Source: Uranotaenia lowii (Eukaryota > Arthropoda > Insecta > Diptera > Culicidae). From it: a DNA stretch of 64,000 bases. The stretch is from NCBI RefSeq assembly GCF_029784155.1, contig NC_073692.1:275137413-275201412 (forward strand), written 5' to 3'. Every line of letters begins with the position of its first letter. The stretch's first letter is position 1. Position numbers and translations under genes: made by a program. Under the pieces are notes generated by a model that was not told the DNA's origin, did no database searches, and saw nothing but the letters and a program-made list of their open reading frames with translations. Shown in pieces: positions 1-12,901 of the stretch.

Positions 1-2
1 TT

Positions 3-446
3 AAAAAAAAAAAAAAAAAAAAAAAAAAGTGTCCACCGATCAAAGTTTTATTAAAAGATACAGTCATAAAAGAAGAAATTTTTAGTAAAAAAAAATTTTT
101 TGGGAAACTTGCCTCTTCTTCAATAGATCCTTTATTAGTAGTTGATGGTAAAGCGCTTAACGTCACAATAAGGGATGAATTGACGCCCTTATCTATGGAA
201 ATTCTAACTGAATTGCGCGAATATCAAGATTTAATTGGAGCCAAATACATCTGGCCCGGAAGAAATGGTGCCATTCTGGTCAAACAAACAGAAAATTCAA
301 AACCTGATATAATTAAAACTAAACTCGAAATGAATCGTTATATGAGCATGCATGTCACTCAGCAAGGAAATAACACATCTACGATTCCAAATGAAAGTCC
401 TTCACCCAAACGAAAAAGGAACAATGCTGATCCACGATCTAAATAA
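3..446 (+). pseudogene. ORF1 C-terminal part, baculovirus FP-protein-like domain
   Basis: The frame stays open from the window edge through a poly-lysine stretch encoded by the A-run to a stop at 446. Recognisable protein starts near position 30. The segment around 145-330 reads as a beta-strand plus 'DELTPLSMEIL', a helix, then 'YIWPGRNGAILVK'. This resembles the C-terminal FP domain found in ORF1 of many arthropod CR1-like retrotransposons, where ORF1p is thought to be an RNA-binding chaperone (family knowledge). The tail is basic (PKRKR). No zinc knuckle is visible in this part. Whether the N-terminus lies upstream of the window or was lost by 5' truncation cannot be decided here. No natural start codon is assigned. 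Confidence 0.6.
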
Positions 447-491
447 GATCTTAAATCTACAACTGTTTGAAACTTTTATATATTTTATTCA

Positions 492-3373
492 ATGGATAGT
501 TTAATTAATAGATACCACGAAAATGTAGAAGATTTTAATTTAAGTAGTTTTAATAATGATTCAAGATCCTTTAGAATTTTGCAATGGAATGTACGTAGTA
601 TGAATAATTTAGATAAATTTGATTGCATATTACAAACTATTGATCATTTTAATGTTTGTATCGATGTTATTGTTATTTGTGAAACTTGGCTTGGTAAAGA
701 TAACTGTTGTATTTACAACATTCCGGGATATACATCTATTTTCTCTTGCCGTGATCAACCATATGGAGGCCTAGCTATGTATATAAAAACAAATTTGAAT
801 TTTAAAACTACTGAAAATATAACTTTTGATGGCTTTCACCGAATAAGTGTCGAAATCTGTACAAGTGGTCAAGTAATTTGTGTTCATGGCGTATATAGAC
901 CCCCTGCATTTTCGTTTAACAAGTTTTGTGATCAAATTGAATCTCTTCTAACGTCTGTTGCTGATAATCACTCCTGCTTTATTGTAGGTGATTTAAACGT
1001 TCCTGTGAATCTGGTTAATTTGAATACCGTAGCAAAATATAGATCTATCTTAGAATCTTTTGGATACGCTTGTACAAACACATTTCCTACTAGGCCAACA
1101 ACTCGGAATATTCTAGATCACGTAATATCGAAGCAAATTGACTTAGATCGATTGAAAAATGATACAATCTTTTCTGATGTTAGTGACCATCTACAAATAC
1201 TCACGTCCTTCAATTTATTAGGTGATAAAAATGTAACAATTCTAAGAAAAGAGATAGTTGACTACGCTAAACTAAACAGCTTATTTGTGAATTATTTAAA
1301 CAGTATTCAACTACCAGAAAGTGTTGATGAAGGCCTACAAGAAATCACATCAACTTACAATCGCTTTGTGAAAGTTTCTACTCGTACACTTAATAAAAGG
1401 GTAAAACTTAAAGGTAATTGCTGTCCGTGGATGACATTTGACCTGTGGACACTCATCAAAATAAAAGATAATTATTTAAAACGATCAAAAAAGCATCCTA
1501 ATGATAACAATTTGAAAGAGATGTTAATTCATTTAAATAAAAAAGTGAGTGCAAAAAAACAAGAATGTAAAAGGCTCTATTACGAGCGCTTATTAAATAA
1601 TTCTCCGCATTCTAAGCTCTGGAAAAACATAAATACGCTCTTAGGTAAATCTAAAACGACTTCCTCAATCAACCTTTCAGATGAAAGAGGTGTTATAACC
1701 AATAGTACACAGATTTGTGAGAAATTTAACAAACATTTTTCCACAATTGGAAAGAACCTGGCTAAAGAGATTCCAATAGACACTGAAAATGATCATTTGT
1801 CTCATATCGCACAGGTAGAAAATACAATCTTCTTACGACCCGCTAATGTAAACGAGGTTCGATTAGTTATTTTTTCACTTAAAAATAAAAAGGGTCATGG
1901 ACCAGATGGCTTCCCTGTTAATGTCCTAAAAAACAACCATGAAACATTCTCGTACATACTCACACAATATTTTAACCAAATATTAGAGTCAGGAGTTTTC
2001 CCGAACTGTCTAAAAATTGCGAAAGTTATCCCTGTTTTTAAGGCTGGCGATTCGCTTGACGTCAATAACTATCGTCCTATCTCGACCTTAAGCGTTTTTA
2101 GTAAAGTGTTCGAGAAGCTTCTTGTTAATAGGATTGTAGACTTTCTAAATCAGAACAATATACTCTATAAACTGCAATATGGATTTAGATCAGGCTCGAG
2201 CACTCAAATTGCCATCTCAGAATTAGTGGAATCTATCATATGTAAAATAGAGTCAAAAAATGTTGTTGGGGCATTGTTTTTGGATCTCAAAAAAGCTTTC
2301 GACACTCTAAATCATGACATATTATTGTCCAAATTGCATAAATACGGGATAAGAGGAACAGCAAATAATATCCTTCGTAGCTACCTAGAAGATCGCAAGC
2401 AGTTTGTGGCTATTGAAAATACAAGAAGCGAATTAAGAAATATTGATATCGGTGTACCACAAGGGAGTAATATCGGGCCATTACTTTTCCTCTTATATGT
2501 AAATGATTTATGTAACCTTCAACTTAAAGGCACAGCACGTTTATTTGCCGATGATACAGCAATTTTTTATTCAGAAACTTCACCTGATATTATAATTCAG
2601 CACATTGAAGACGACCTAAAACTGCTTTCAAAATATTTCAATTCAAACCTACTTTCACTTAATTATACAAAAACCAAATACATGTTGTTTCGTTCTTCAC
2701 ATAAAAAACTGCCTCGTACTAATGACCCAGCTATGAATGGTAATACGATTGAGAGAGTTAGTTGTTTCAAATACTTAGGAATTTACTTAGATGAAACTCT
2801 TTCATGGAATCGTCAAATTGAACACCTGGAAAAAAAATTACTCCTCTTTGCGGTGTTCTTTGGAAACTGAGAAATTTTGTTCCCCAACATGTTCTCTTTA
2901 AATTTTATTTTGCGTTTATTCACTCTCATTTGAACTACCTTGTTATGATATGGGGAAGAGCTTCTTTGTCTCACTTACAGAAACTTCAAACGCTCCAGAA
3001 TAGATGCTTGAAAAACATCTTAAAACTCCCTTTGTTATTCCCTACCTTTCAGCTATACTCTTTAAGAACGCATAACGTTCTTCCAATATCTGAACTCTGT
3101 GATTTGCAAACTGTTATATATATCTATGATAATCTACACTCAACTGAAAATATTCAAAACCTCCATTTTACTACGGGGTTGCGAACTCATAACACTCGCC
3201 AGTCAGATTTCTTGCAACGAAGCCGATCCACAACATCATTAGGGCAAAAAAGAATTTCGTTTATTGGACCTACTAAATACAACACCTTACCAACTGATAT
3301 TAAAAACATAACCAATCGTTCCATGTTCAAAACCAAAGTGATACAGCTTTTGAAAGAAAAATTGAACCATTAA
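492..3373 (+). pseudogene. ORF2: AP-like endonuclease plus reverse transcriptase, one frameshift
   Basis: First ATG at 492, 45 bp after ORF1. Residues 31-39 (QWNVRSMNN), 63-67 (CETWL), 166-170 (GDLNV) and 231-233 (SDH) are endonuclease/exonuclease/phosphatase signatures, for target nicking. RT motifs follow: GPDG near 470, YRPIS near 528, FLDLKKAFD 596-604, PQGS 656-659 and the catalytic FADD 685-688. The first frame stops at 2870. The downstream part (about 2840-3373, with the typical 'NYLVMIWGRAS...LQNRCLKN' LINE C-terminus) is in another frame. The switch lies at the eight-A run near 2829-2837, so a single homopolymer indel explains it. Length across both parts is about 960 residues, normal for this group. 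Both domains otherwise look intact, suggesting a fairly young copy. Confidence 0.9.
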
Positions 3374-3780
3374 AACAGTCGATCATCAACCAGTCTTTGT
3401 TTTGCTTACCTTTTGCATATTTGTAGCGTTAATTTCTAATATTATTATTCTTTAAAAAATTGTAGTTTGTATTTTTATCTTATTAAATTATTGAACATAA
3501 CTTGATAAAATTAGTAAATATAATTAGTGTAATAGTAAATATAGTATAATGAATCTCTTCAAAGGAAATTATTTTCCATTGAGATTCATATTGTTGTCAA
3601 TTTAGTTAAATAATACATTTCCTCGCACGACATTAAACAATTTTGTGTTCTCAGCATGATTAAAATTTGCTCGCGTTAACTTTTATTATTCATTGCTGCC
3701 AGACATGCTGAGAACAGTAGCGTCCATTACCAGGGGGCTCAATTGAGCCTTTTGGTGTGGGGGAGTGTGGTGGGCCGCTA

Positions 3781-3822
<42 letters not shown>

Positions 3823-3827
<5 letters not shown>

Positions 3828-4951
3828 AGTCAATTAAAGCAAAACTGTAGAAATTATAGGCCTTTATCTCCTCCTTTCTAATACTGTAAGAAAGCAAGAG
3901 CAGAAACTTCAAACGCGTTTTTCTCGAAAGCACATTTTTAAAGTCCGTGGACATCTTCATTTGAAAATTACTTATCCGATTCTATTTAAATTTGAAACAT
4001 ATTTCTAAATATAAAATACCAGACCCCAACGTTTTTCTTTACAATTGTACAATTAAGTTTAAAATTGAATGAAACAGTTTGCGTGAGCCATTTGCCAGCC
4101 CTCTTTCCGTGATCCGATCTGACCCAAATTTGTCATGAGACCTTGTACTAGGCCTAGGATCAATGTAAGCCTGCAGCGCATAACCTTTTAAAATTACGGG
4201 TCATTTGAGGCACTCTAATGTATGTATATGTTCGTGTACAACAGTGCCTCAGGCTGGCGGTGCTCGTGATAGTGGGTGTACTTTTTTCCATAACTTTTTG
4301 TTTTTAGTTTAAAAAATAAATGTTTAATAATAGTAAAATAGTGTTTTTCTTTATCATAAGTCTTGAGTATTTCATCAAATCTGCAAATATCCAGAAATAA
4401 ATATCAAATATTAATACGCTGTGTATTTTTACACGAAAATAAGATGTTCTCTTTTCGTGCATCGTTTTTAGTCTAAATTTACACACCTCAATGTAACGAT
4501 GATGTAAATTTAGATTGAAAACGATGTTTCGTTTTCGTGCATCGTTTTCAATCTAAAATAACACGATTTTTTCTTGCTGTGTAGCAGACGAGAATGAATT
4601 CAAATGAATCGACCGAGCGCTGTGCTTGAGTTGGTAAACCAATAAGACTCATTTTTGTATTGGCCGAGACAGAAGCACACGAACTGACCCAGGTAGAACA
4701 CATGAAAAAGTTCAATTGCTAAGACGAGCTAAGAATGTTGTTTTGAGTACGATACTCACTCTACCAACGATATTTTTTTCCTTTTTTTTCAAAAAAAAAA
4801 AGTGTTTTGTTCGAGAGCTCTCTCAATAATTAGATGCTGACACAGCCAATCTTATCATCACTAGTGCAAATCACGTTTTGAGCATTGAATTAGCTCCAGT
4901 CAGCTTAAATTTTTTCATCATCTTCTTTGGCTGTACAATATTTTCAAACGC
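3823..4951. other. Non-coding stretch after the LINE tail
   Basis: No supportable gene. It carries a short motif TTCAAACGCGTTTTTCTCG (about 3907-3925) that recurs exactly near 9625 inside another repeat, so at least part is interspersed-repeat DNA. An alternating inverted-repeat cluster lies at 4459-4559. Confidence 0.6.
4459..4559. repeat. Alternating inverted repeat (three arms)
   Basis: A roughly 25-bp arm (4459-4483, starting GCATCGTTTTTAGTC) is followed by its imperfect reverse complement (4503-4526) and then by a third arm in the first orientation (4538-4559). The middle arm can pair with either neighbour. It may be the core of a foldback or MITE-type element. Confidence 0.7.
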
Positions 4952-5442
4952 CCCAGTCAAAATTTATGTAGCAATATTCTTTTGCTATTTTAATGTACGT
5001 TCTATACACATTATAGAATAATCGTATGAAAGTTGAAAAAACAGCATTCACCTACCAAAGTTCACCGATTCGTACCTATCGGAAGTATTCAAGAGAGTGT
5101 AAAATTTTGCTGTCAAAGCCTTTAAATCGTTGCCAGCGATAATATTTTTCAGTTCTCTCATTGGTTTATATTTATTGTTCAATTCCCATCTAATTTTTAG
5201 CCATCTGGATGCACTGCTGGTCGCAGAGAGAACATGGCGATGATTATCTTGCTTGAAGCCCTCGCGGGAGCAAAATCATTTCAAAATTTACAAACATGGC
5301 GCGCTTTTTATCATATCCGATTTAAACTGACTTCAGACAACATTTTCTACGATCTTTTCACTATGCAGTTGGAATTGCGATTCGCAACACCATTGTTAAC
5401 TACATAAGTTATCATTTCTGAAACGATTTCATGTTAGCTGGG
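4952..5442 (-). mobile_element. CCCAGC-terminus element, copy 1 (non-autonomous DNA transposon)
   Basis: The left end reads CCCAGTCAAAAT and the right end is the matching inverse (ATGTTAGCTGGG). It is flanked by a 2-bp duplication GC (4950-4951 and 5443-5444). The interior aligns by eye, in reverse orientation, with the element at 14927-15478, including a shared internal stretch near 4975-5045 versus 15370-15450. It has no coding capacity. Superfamily is uncertain; 2-bp target duplications that are not TA narrow the choice. Confidence 0.65.
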
Positions 5443-8126
5443 GCTCCAAATCTTCTGGCCTAAGGTGGACTTTTAAGAAATTGTTTGTTAATACCTAAAG
5501 CTTACAAACAAAATCGCAAGGCCCTTTAATAAAGCTTTCGCCCAAAATATATGAAATACTAATATATTTTTCTGAATCATTTATTTCATTTTTTCAACTT
5601 TATTTTTCAACATTTTTTTTCAATTTTTGTCCACCTTATCTTCCATATTGCGATGAACAAACTTGAAATGTTAAACAAAATAATTTTAAAGGCAATCTGA
5701 CATGGCGTGTGATGCTAAATATATTAAAATAGCCCATACAAAATGCCGCTTGGTGATAAGTGATGTACTATTGGTATTAAAGAGCTAGTAGATTTCCTGC
5801 ATCAAGAAAATGCAAGCTGTCTACAAAGTGCATAAGCTATTCTTCTTTTCCGACATGTCAATGAGTGCAGCAAATGCATAAACTATTCCGGCATGATGAT
5901 ATATTTCCCCTTAATGGCCAGGTCCCGTTAGACAACGTATATCCTACTTAGCACAAATCGTCCGGCCATATTTCACCCATTATTATTGCTACCTTTCTGA
6001 CATTGTGTGGAAACCATTTCTATTTTTTTGATTAACTTCCCGGTCTGCAAAAAGAGCCTTTGAGTGGCCGATGCACCGCAGCACACACATAATATCGGAG
6101 AATATTCAAACGAAGACGAAGGTCGGTGCGGCGAAATCCATTCCGGTCCGATCCAGGCGGAACTGTAACCATCGAAAAACCATATCGTCCATTTCCGAAC
6201 CGCGTTTTTCCCCCGAAGCAAAGGGAAGGCTCCGTTTTATAGGTTGGCTTTTCTCTGCGACTAGTCTTGGGCTATGCTGGATGCGATATAATTTATTGCG
6301 AAATTGCAACAAAAGTCCGTGCACGTCGTCGTCGACGAGGAAAAAAAAGAGCCTTTCCGAATGGGGAAGTTCAATCGGGCAGCTAAAGTGTGGCTTAGAA
6401 ATCAAGAACTCGCACGATTCCCAGGACGGGTGAAATGGAGAATTTCCGAACCTTTATCTTACACATAACAGAGCATAGCTGTTTTATTTCGAATAAAGTT
6501 TCCAGTTTCTCGAGCCTGCTGGCGAGCTGAAGTATGAGAAAAATAAATTCGAAGAAATGGCTTCGCGATGGCAATAATTTATGTGAAATAATACTGTATT
6601 TATTTCGAATATAAAATTTACGAAAAAGCATAAAAACGCAAGGAGGTTCACTGTATCCGCGAAATGGAAGTGAAGTGAGATATGAGCAGGTACGCGGATA
6701 CCGTATACGAATTCTTCCTCATGGCTGCGGATGTTGATGGTTGAGCATTGGGAAGGTACATAAAGTGGGAAAAAAATCTCGACTAACGCGAATGGAGCCA
6801 GTGAATAATCACATGACTGCTGCAAAGGGAAATCCGTGTGAATGAATGTTATCGCCAAAAATTTGGTTCTTCATAAAACAACCTACCACAAAGCCACACT
6901 GCTGGGATATTTTCGATGCTATAAAATTGGAAGGCGTTAAATTGAGAGTGTTTTCCGATATTTGAAAAGCATACTCAAGCGCTCAAATTAAATGACAAAA
7001 CCACATAAATGTATGGAAATTTCCACAGATATGTATATACAATTCCTTTGGTAGGTATCCTAAAAAATATTCGAAGTTTTAGTGGCTTAAAAATAAACAG
7101 CAACTAGTTTTCAGTATTTTCATAATTGTTTTTTTTATAAAGGGCAGTTTTCCAGCTGCCTCTAGAAGTCATTAGTCTTTCAAAACACGCTTGAATAAAT
7201 TAAAGTAATAATGTTCGTCAACGTGGTCTCCCATACGATTCATTAGGCTTGGCTTTGCGTTCTCGAATAGACCTTTGCTAGTATGTAATTCTACGATAGT
7301 TTACTGCACAACCCACAAGATCCAGCTTAAGCATGAAACATTGCTCTATTTCAGAATCAGATAAACCTCTTTATTCCACAAATATCCGGCAATCGCTAGG
7401 CTTAGAGGGCATGATTAGTGGCCATCACTCATCGGTGATGAGTTTTGCCGCTTTAAATTAACACCAATTTCCTCATTCAGCAGAAAGCCAACCATTCTCT
7501 ATCATTCTCATTCACGCCAAACTATCGCCACGACCAGATTACATCAATAAATCAGCTCCGTGAATTGCCAATCCCTGTCTTCTCTCTTGCGTTCACCGAT
7601 TGAGCCAGCCAAAGTGGGTATTCTTCATGAAACCTAAAGCATATACGAGGATGTTACTCTCGGAGGCGGAAGAAAAATGTGACTAGATAGTGCAAAACCT
7701 TACAATGGCTTTGCGTTGCTGCTGGCCAGAAGGAGTCGAGCAAAGACCTTCATCTAACAGTGACCAAATGAGCGTGCCTTTAAATGGTTCTTCAACTATG
7801 GGTACCTACTCAGAGTTTTCGCGGGCTAATCACAGATATGCTGGTGCTGCTTCTTCTGTAACAGTCAACCTAACTATTTCCGCGGCCACAATCGGCTTAA
7901 ACTTTAAGACCATGGCATGGGAATGGTTCAACTGTTTTGAAATAATTTTTTCCGTTTCTTGAAAAAGGTTATGATGCGAATACCCTAGCACCAGCGTTGC
8001 CGGATCTAAATACGGATATCTCTGTAGATCTACGAAAGGTTTTAAACCTGGCGCCCAAAAAAGGGCATCAAGTTATGGTTTTTACTTATTGAGAGTATTC
8101 GGTGAGTGCAACAACTTTTTAAGTAT
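5443..8126. other. Non-coding, partly GC-richer unique-looking DNA
   Basis: The part around 5900-6900 is less AT-rich and has several short overlapping open frames on both strands. None has a recognisable domain, codon pattern or splice context, so none is called. A 90-codon open frame at 7690-7962 is also unsupported. I see no transposon end here. This could be old host intergenic or intronic DNA. Confidence 0.5.
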
Positions 8127-8708
8127 CCTAAACTGGGGGGACTTTGATCATCGGGGTTGCTTTGATCAACATGAAAATTTTGTAAATAATCATCATAAAC
8201 TAAGTATATAGTAAAAGTATCTGTAAACTGTTTACTACGTTTAAAAGCCTATAAATTGAGTAACAAATAAGCTAAATTTGGTTTTAATTAGGAGATTTTT
8301 GATATTACTTTAAATGTAATCTAAAAATCTTAAAATATCTGGTTTTCCAAAGGCTCACAAACAAATATCTCTCCTGATCAAATATAAGCATTTAGGAGCA
8401 AATGGGTTGTTTCATGTGAAAGTTTAACTTTTTTCTTTGTTAAGGTTTAGTTTAAGTGTTATTTTTATGGTCATTAGCTGACAATTTTCGGATATTTCCA
8501 TGAAAAAGCCCGTATAGAAAAATGGCTAAAACCTTATCAAATAATAAAGTTTGGATAAAAAAGAATATAGGAACAGTGGGAGGACCTAAGGAATTGCATG
8601 AAGGTAATATTTCATTTGTTTTTGAGGTCAAAAAATATTTAGACATGTTTAAAACTTTTGCCCCTAAATGTATGCAGCAACATTGACCATCTTTTGAGTA
8701 TATTTCTA

Positions 8709-9679
8709 GCGTAACATTTCAAAAGGGCGCCAAATGCAAAATGTAAACAAATCGAGTTAGCGGTCATTCCGGATGTACGCGGTTGCACTTTACCTAATTA
8801 ACGCGGTTTCATCCTAAAATCACTTAAAACTTTTTGAAATGAAAAGTTAATCACCGTAAATTTATTTTTTGAAATTATTTTATCGGCTTTATCGGTGAAA
8901 TTTTATATTCTTTGAAAAATAATATTCAAGAATTGAAAGATTATAGACGGAAAGAAGATTAGTATAAGGTGTTGAAAATGAGCGGAAGGGTAATTTGAAT
9001 TTGAACAACTTTTCATCACATTTCATCGTTTTGTTGAAAAGTTTTTCAAATTAAAATTACCATTCAGCTCATTTTCAACAACTTTCACCTTATTCTACCT
9101 TCTTCTATCCGTCTATAATCTTTCTATTCTTAAAAATTCTTTCTCAAAGAATATAAAATTTCACCGATATAGCCGATAAAATGATTTCATAAAATCACTT
9201 AAAATTTTCAAAAAAAATTTATAATTCAATTGAGCGAAACTTCCTGTTGATACATTTTCGTTGGAACGTGAAGTTACGCCTTTTCAAAATGGGATTAATT
9301 TTTCTATTCATGTAGGACCAATAGGCGTAACTGAGTTAACCGTGTGTGAGAAAACGGCCTAATTTATTTTTGCGTGTAGGACCATTGGGCGAAACTTCAA
9401 AACCAAAACAAAAACGGCCGATCAATTGGGCGAAACTTGCAGGCGTAACTGAAATCGAAAAAAAAATATTCGAAACTCGAAAATCTTTGAAATTTTCTGC
9501 ATAAAGTTAAAGATTTTGATAACCATCGAAAAATAAGTGAATATAATGCACATTTTTCGATTTTGTTGAACATAAAGTGGTCGATTTTTAAATAGGATTT
9601 GATTAGATGTTCCGAAATTTCAAACGCGTTTTTCTCGTTTCGAGTTAACTGCTAGATTCCCCCTTATGAAATGTTACGC
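8709..9679. mobile_element. TA-flanked MITE containing a large hairpin
   Basis: TIRs: GCGTAACATTTCAAAAGGG at left and its complement at right with one mismatch. Both sides are flanked by TA (8707-8708, 9680-9681), as for Tc1/mariner-type insertions. Removing it restores continuity of the split outer MITE. It is 971 bp with no ORF. The middle is a long imperfect inverted repeat. Confidence 0.85.
8881..9178. repeat. Long imperfect inverted repeat (hairpin arms of about 135-140 bp)
   Basis: The left arm (about 8881-9018) starts TATCGGCTTTATCGGTGAAA. The right arm (about 9036-9178) is its reverse complement, starting TTCACCGATATAGCCGATA when read from the far end. Identity is high by eye over most of the length, with a short loop around 9019-9035. 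Similar single-arm sequence appears near 35845-35955 and near 20207-20232. Confidence 0.85.
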
Positions 9680-10618
9680 TAAATTTGTTTTTGAGTCCAA
9701 ACAAAAAATTAATGTTATCGATGTTTTGAGCCTTCTGTGCTAGATGGCATCAAAACAATAAATTTGAAGATGTTGCGATCAAGGACTAATAAAATCGTGT
9801 ACACGAGTGGCGATTCCCGCTCGTCTACGATTTTTACCCGTAAAGGTTCGCCAAAGCGCGAGCAGGCTGTGAAAAAAAATCCCTTAGGTTCGCGAACCAT
9901 AGGAAACACGAGCGAGGCAGTCCAACCAACAGACGATTCTTTTGGATTTTGAATCCTGTCTCGCTCGTGGAAATCGTAACATACATGAAAATTTTTCCCC
10001 GCGATTTTGGCTCACGAACCATTTAGCGAAAAGGTTCATGAACTTTTTTTGGAAGGGAACGCGTGGTTATTCGATTTTCTTCCGTAGGCAGGCTGTGCGT
10101 CTCTTTAGGTACGCGTACGGGTAATAAATTGTGCTTCAAGCAGCAGTAGGAAGTTCTTCATTTTCCACTGTTATTTCAATTATTGCATGGAATATTTCTG
10201 TTTTATTTTTAAGTTTATTAAAAAAAAAATTTTTTTGATAACTTACAGTGTTTTAAGATTAACGAAACTCTAAATATTAAATCAAATTCATTCTGCCATG
10301 TCAACTCCTGGGTGGTCAATTGAACAAAGCTTTTTGACAAAATTATGGATTAGAATGGACACAAGAAGGCCCTAATAATGATCTTTAACAACCGTTTAAG
10401 GAATAAATAATCAAATCAAATCTTAGAGCCTTACAATTTCATCCAAATCACTACATTTCTGTAGTAGAAGTTGAGTGTAAAATTCCATAACTGTTTTTTA
10501 AATTTGGAAAAGACAACCCCGATTCCATATGTAAAGTTTCAATAAGAAAACACATGCAAACGTATCAATGATTATTTTGGATTAAAGTGAATATCATAAA
10601 AAGATGATAAATTAATTC

Positions 10619-10644
10619 AATAATAATAATAATAATAATAATAA
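10619..10644. repeat. (AAT)n microsatellite
   Basis: About nine uninterrupted TAA/AAT triplets within the hAT-like element. Confidence 0.95.
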
Positions 10645-11313
10645 AGAAGAGTTTTCAAGTAATTTTTCTTTAAAAAAAACTTTCTTGAGGGGTTTTGGCT
10701 TGAGGGATACAAATATCTAAGGAAACTTGCTTTTTCACCACCTTATTCACATGCCCCTAAAAGGATGAAGAAATAATGAAACCTTTAGTTCCAACGGCTT
10801 TTGCAAAGAATTGAATTCTTTTTAACTTATAAGAAGACGAAACAATTTTCCAAGAAGATAAAAAACCCGAATTATAAGAGTGCGTACTTTATTTTGTCAA
10901 AGCGAAAACGGACTTTGACCACAATAACGGGACGGTAGTTTTTAAATATTAGATTAAATTCATGTTATTCTCAATTCATATCTTTTTAAATAAAAAAATG
11001 AGTATGATACTCAATCAATGATAAAACCGATAGAATTAATGATACGTCGGAAAATAAATTACAAATTTGCATTGTTATTTTTAAATTATAATAATCTCTA
11101 ACATTAACTCTGAATCCGATCTTTATCTTACTACTGGATTTGAAATCACCTTTTATTGTCTGAATTTCCTTCGATTGAGCTTCTTGAATTGATTTCTGCA
11201 ATTTTTTTATCTACCATTTTTTCGTCATTTTTATCTACTTATAATCTGAAGATTATTTTTCGATCATCCAAATTCACAACGAAACTTTAAAATGAATAAC
11301 CCCAAATTAATTA

Positions 11314-12262
11314 CCGTAAACTGGGGGAACTTTGATCACTTTTTTCATTCATTTTTGAATATTTTGGAAGGGGTTGCTTTTTCGTAATACCTAAAAGCTT
11401 TAAAACCCTTACTGAGGTGGGGACTATTAAACATGATCATTGATTGCAGTAAATTAAAACGACATTGGTGGTTATAATTAAATGTTTGTTACAAAACCAG
11501 GTTTCGATTTTCGGGGTAACTTTGATCATTATGTTTTTTACGCATCTCAACATCTTCAAATTTATTGTTTTGATGCCATGAAGTACAGAAAGCTCAAAAC
11601 ATCGATGACAGTAATTTTTTGTTTGGACTCAATTGAATTTTTCAACGTTTTCTTTCAAAAACAAATATACTCGAAAGATGGACAATGTTGCTGCATACAT
11701 TTAGGGGTAAATTTTTTAAACATTTCTCAATATTTTTTGGTCTCAAAAACAAATTAAATTCTGCCCTCATGCAATTCCCTAAGTCTTCGTACTGTTTCCA
11801 TGATCTTTTTTTCTTCAATCTAAACCATTTGATAGGGGTTTTAGCCATTTTTTCTATACGGGCTTTTTCATGGAAAATGACCGTTTTTTTAACTATCCAA
11901 AAATTATCATAGAATGATCATAAACATAACACTTAAACTTAACCTAAACCAAGAAAATAGTTGCACTTTTATATTAAACAACCCATCTGCTCCTAGATGT
12001 TTAATTTTGATCAGGAGAGATGTTTGTTTAGGAGCCTTCAAAAAACCAGATATTTTAATATTTTAAAATAATATTTTAAGTGAAATAAAAAATCTCCTAA
12101 TAAAAACTAAATTTAGCTAATTTGTCACTCAATTTACAGGCTTTCAAACGTAGTAAACAGTTTTCAGATATTTTAACTTCATACTTAGTTAATTATGCAT
12201 ATCTGCAAAAATTTCATGTTGATCAAAGTTACCCCACTGATCAAAGTTCCCCCAGTTTACGG
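11314..12262 (+). mobile_element. Intact MITE, CCGTAAACTGGGGG family
   Basis: A perfect 25-bp TIR pair at 11314-11338 and 12238-12262 begins CCGTAAACTGGGGGAAC. TA flanks it on both sides (11312-11313, 12263-12264), fitting Tc1/mariner-type target choice. Length is 949 bp. It has no ORF of note. It is nested inside the hAT-like element, which itself splits an older copy of this family. The family therefore moved both before and after the hAT insertion. Confidence 0.92.
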
Positions 12263-12901
12263 TATTCATTATTTATGATTCAAAACTATCAAAATTCTTT
12301 TTATGGGTTCATCACTCTATGTTTCGAACTGTTAGTAAGTACGGAGTTTGTTTTTCAGATTTTATTTTAACATTTCTGAATCCGCTTATACGAATTTTGC
12401 TATTAAAATTTATATTTTCTCACTCTTTGCCTAGAGTTTGGAATGGACAAATTAATGATTGAAAATTGCTTATTCCAAATTCAAAAATATTCAATTCAAA
12501 TTCATTTTGGAATAGGGAATCCTGATTTTGGAATTGTGATTTTATAATGACTCAATTCTAAATGAAAAAGTCACACTTTACTATTTGAATTGGGAATTCT
12601 TAATCCACAAATTAGATTCAAATATTCGTAGAACTTATTTCAAAACTCAGAATTCGAATTTAAATTGTACAGTTTCAAATTAAGTATCACGAATATGAAA
12701 TTAAGAATTTATGAGAAAGAATTTTCAATCCTAATTTTTTTAATCAATTGTATAATTTTGAATCCAGAAAAGGAATTTAAAAAAACGAATTTTGAATCGT
12801 GAACATTGAATTATTTGTTTTCAAATTTTGTTCATCATTCGGATCTTCAGCTGAAATTAGGAATTTGAAATATCAATCGCATCTAACATATTGGCTTCTA
12901 G

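Larger units (their letters stand above)
3..3822 (+). mobile_element. Non-LTR retrotransposon, FP-type ORF1 (CR1/L2-like group), 5'-incomplete
   Basis: Seen: an ORF1 tail, a 45-bp gap, an endonuclease-reverse transcriptase ORF, about 410 bp of 3' UTR and a 41-nt A-run (3782-3822) form one + strand unit. The order is that of a two-ORF LINE. An FP-like ORF1 with an N-terminal endonuclease and no RNase H points to the CR1/L2/Daphne side of the tree (inference). The 3' UTR ends in a G-rich stretch (3729-3780) just before the A-tail. The unit is bounded at left by another A-run (3-28) at the window edge, so the true 5' end is not visible. One frameshift breaks ORF2, so this copy is probably immobile. 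Confidence 0.85.

Noticed and set aside
5973..6858. Cluster of overlapping short open frames in GC-richer DNA
   Set aside because: Frames overlap on both strands, none has a recognisable motif, splice structure or codon signal, and they are what lower AT content alone would give.
7690..7962. 90-codon open frame
   Set aside because: No recognisable domain, no neighbouring exon and no promoter or poly(A) context.
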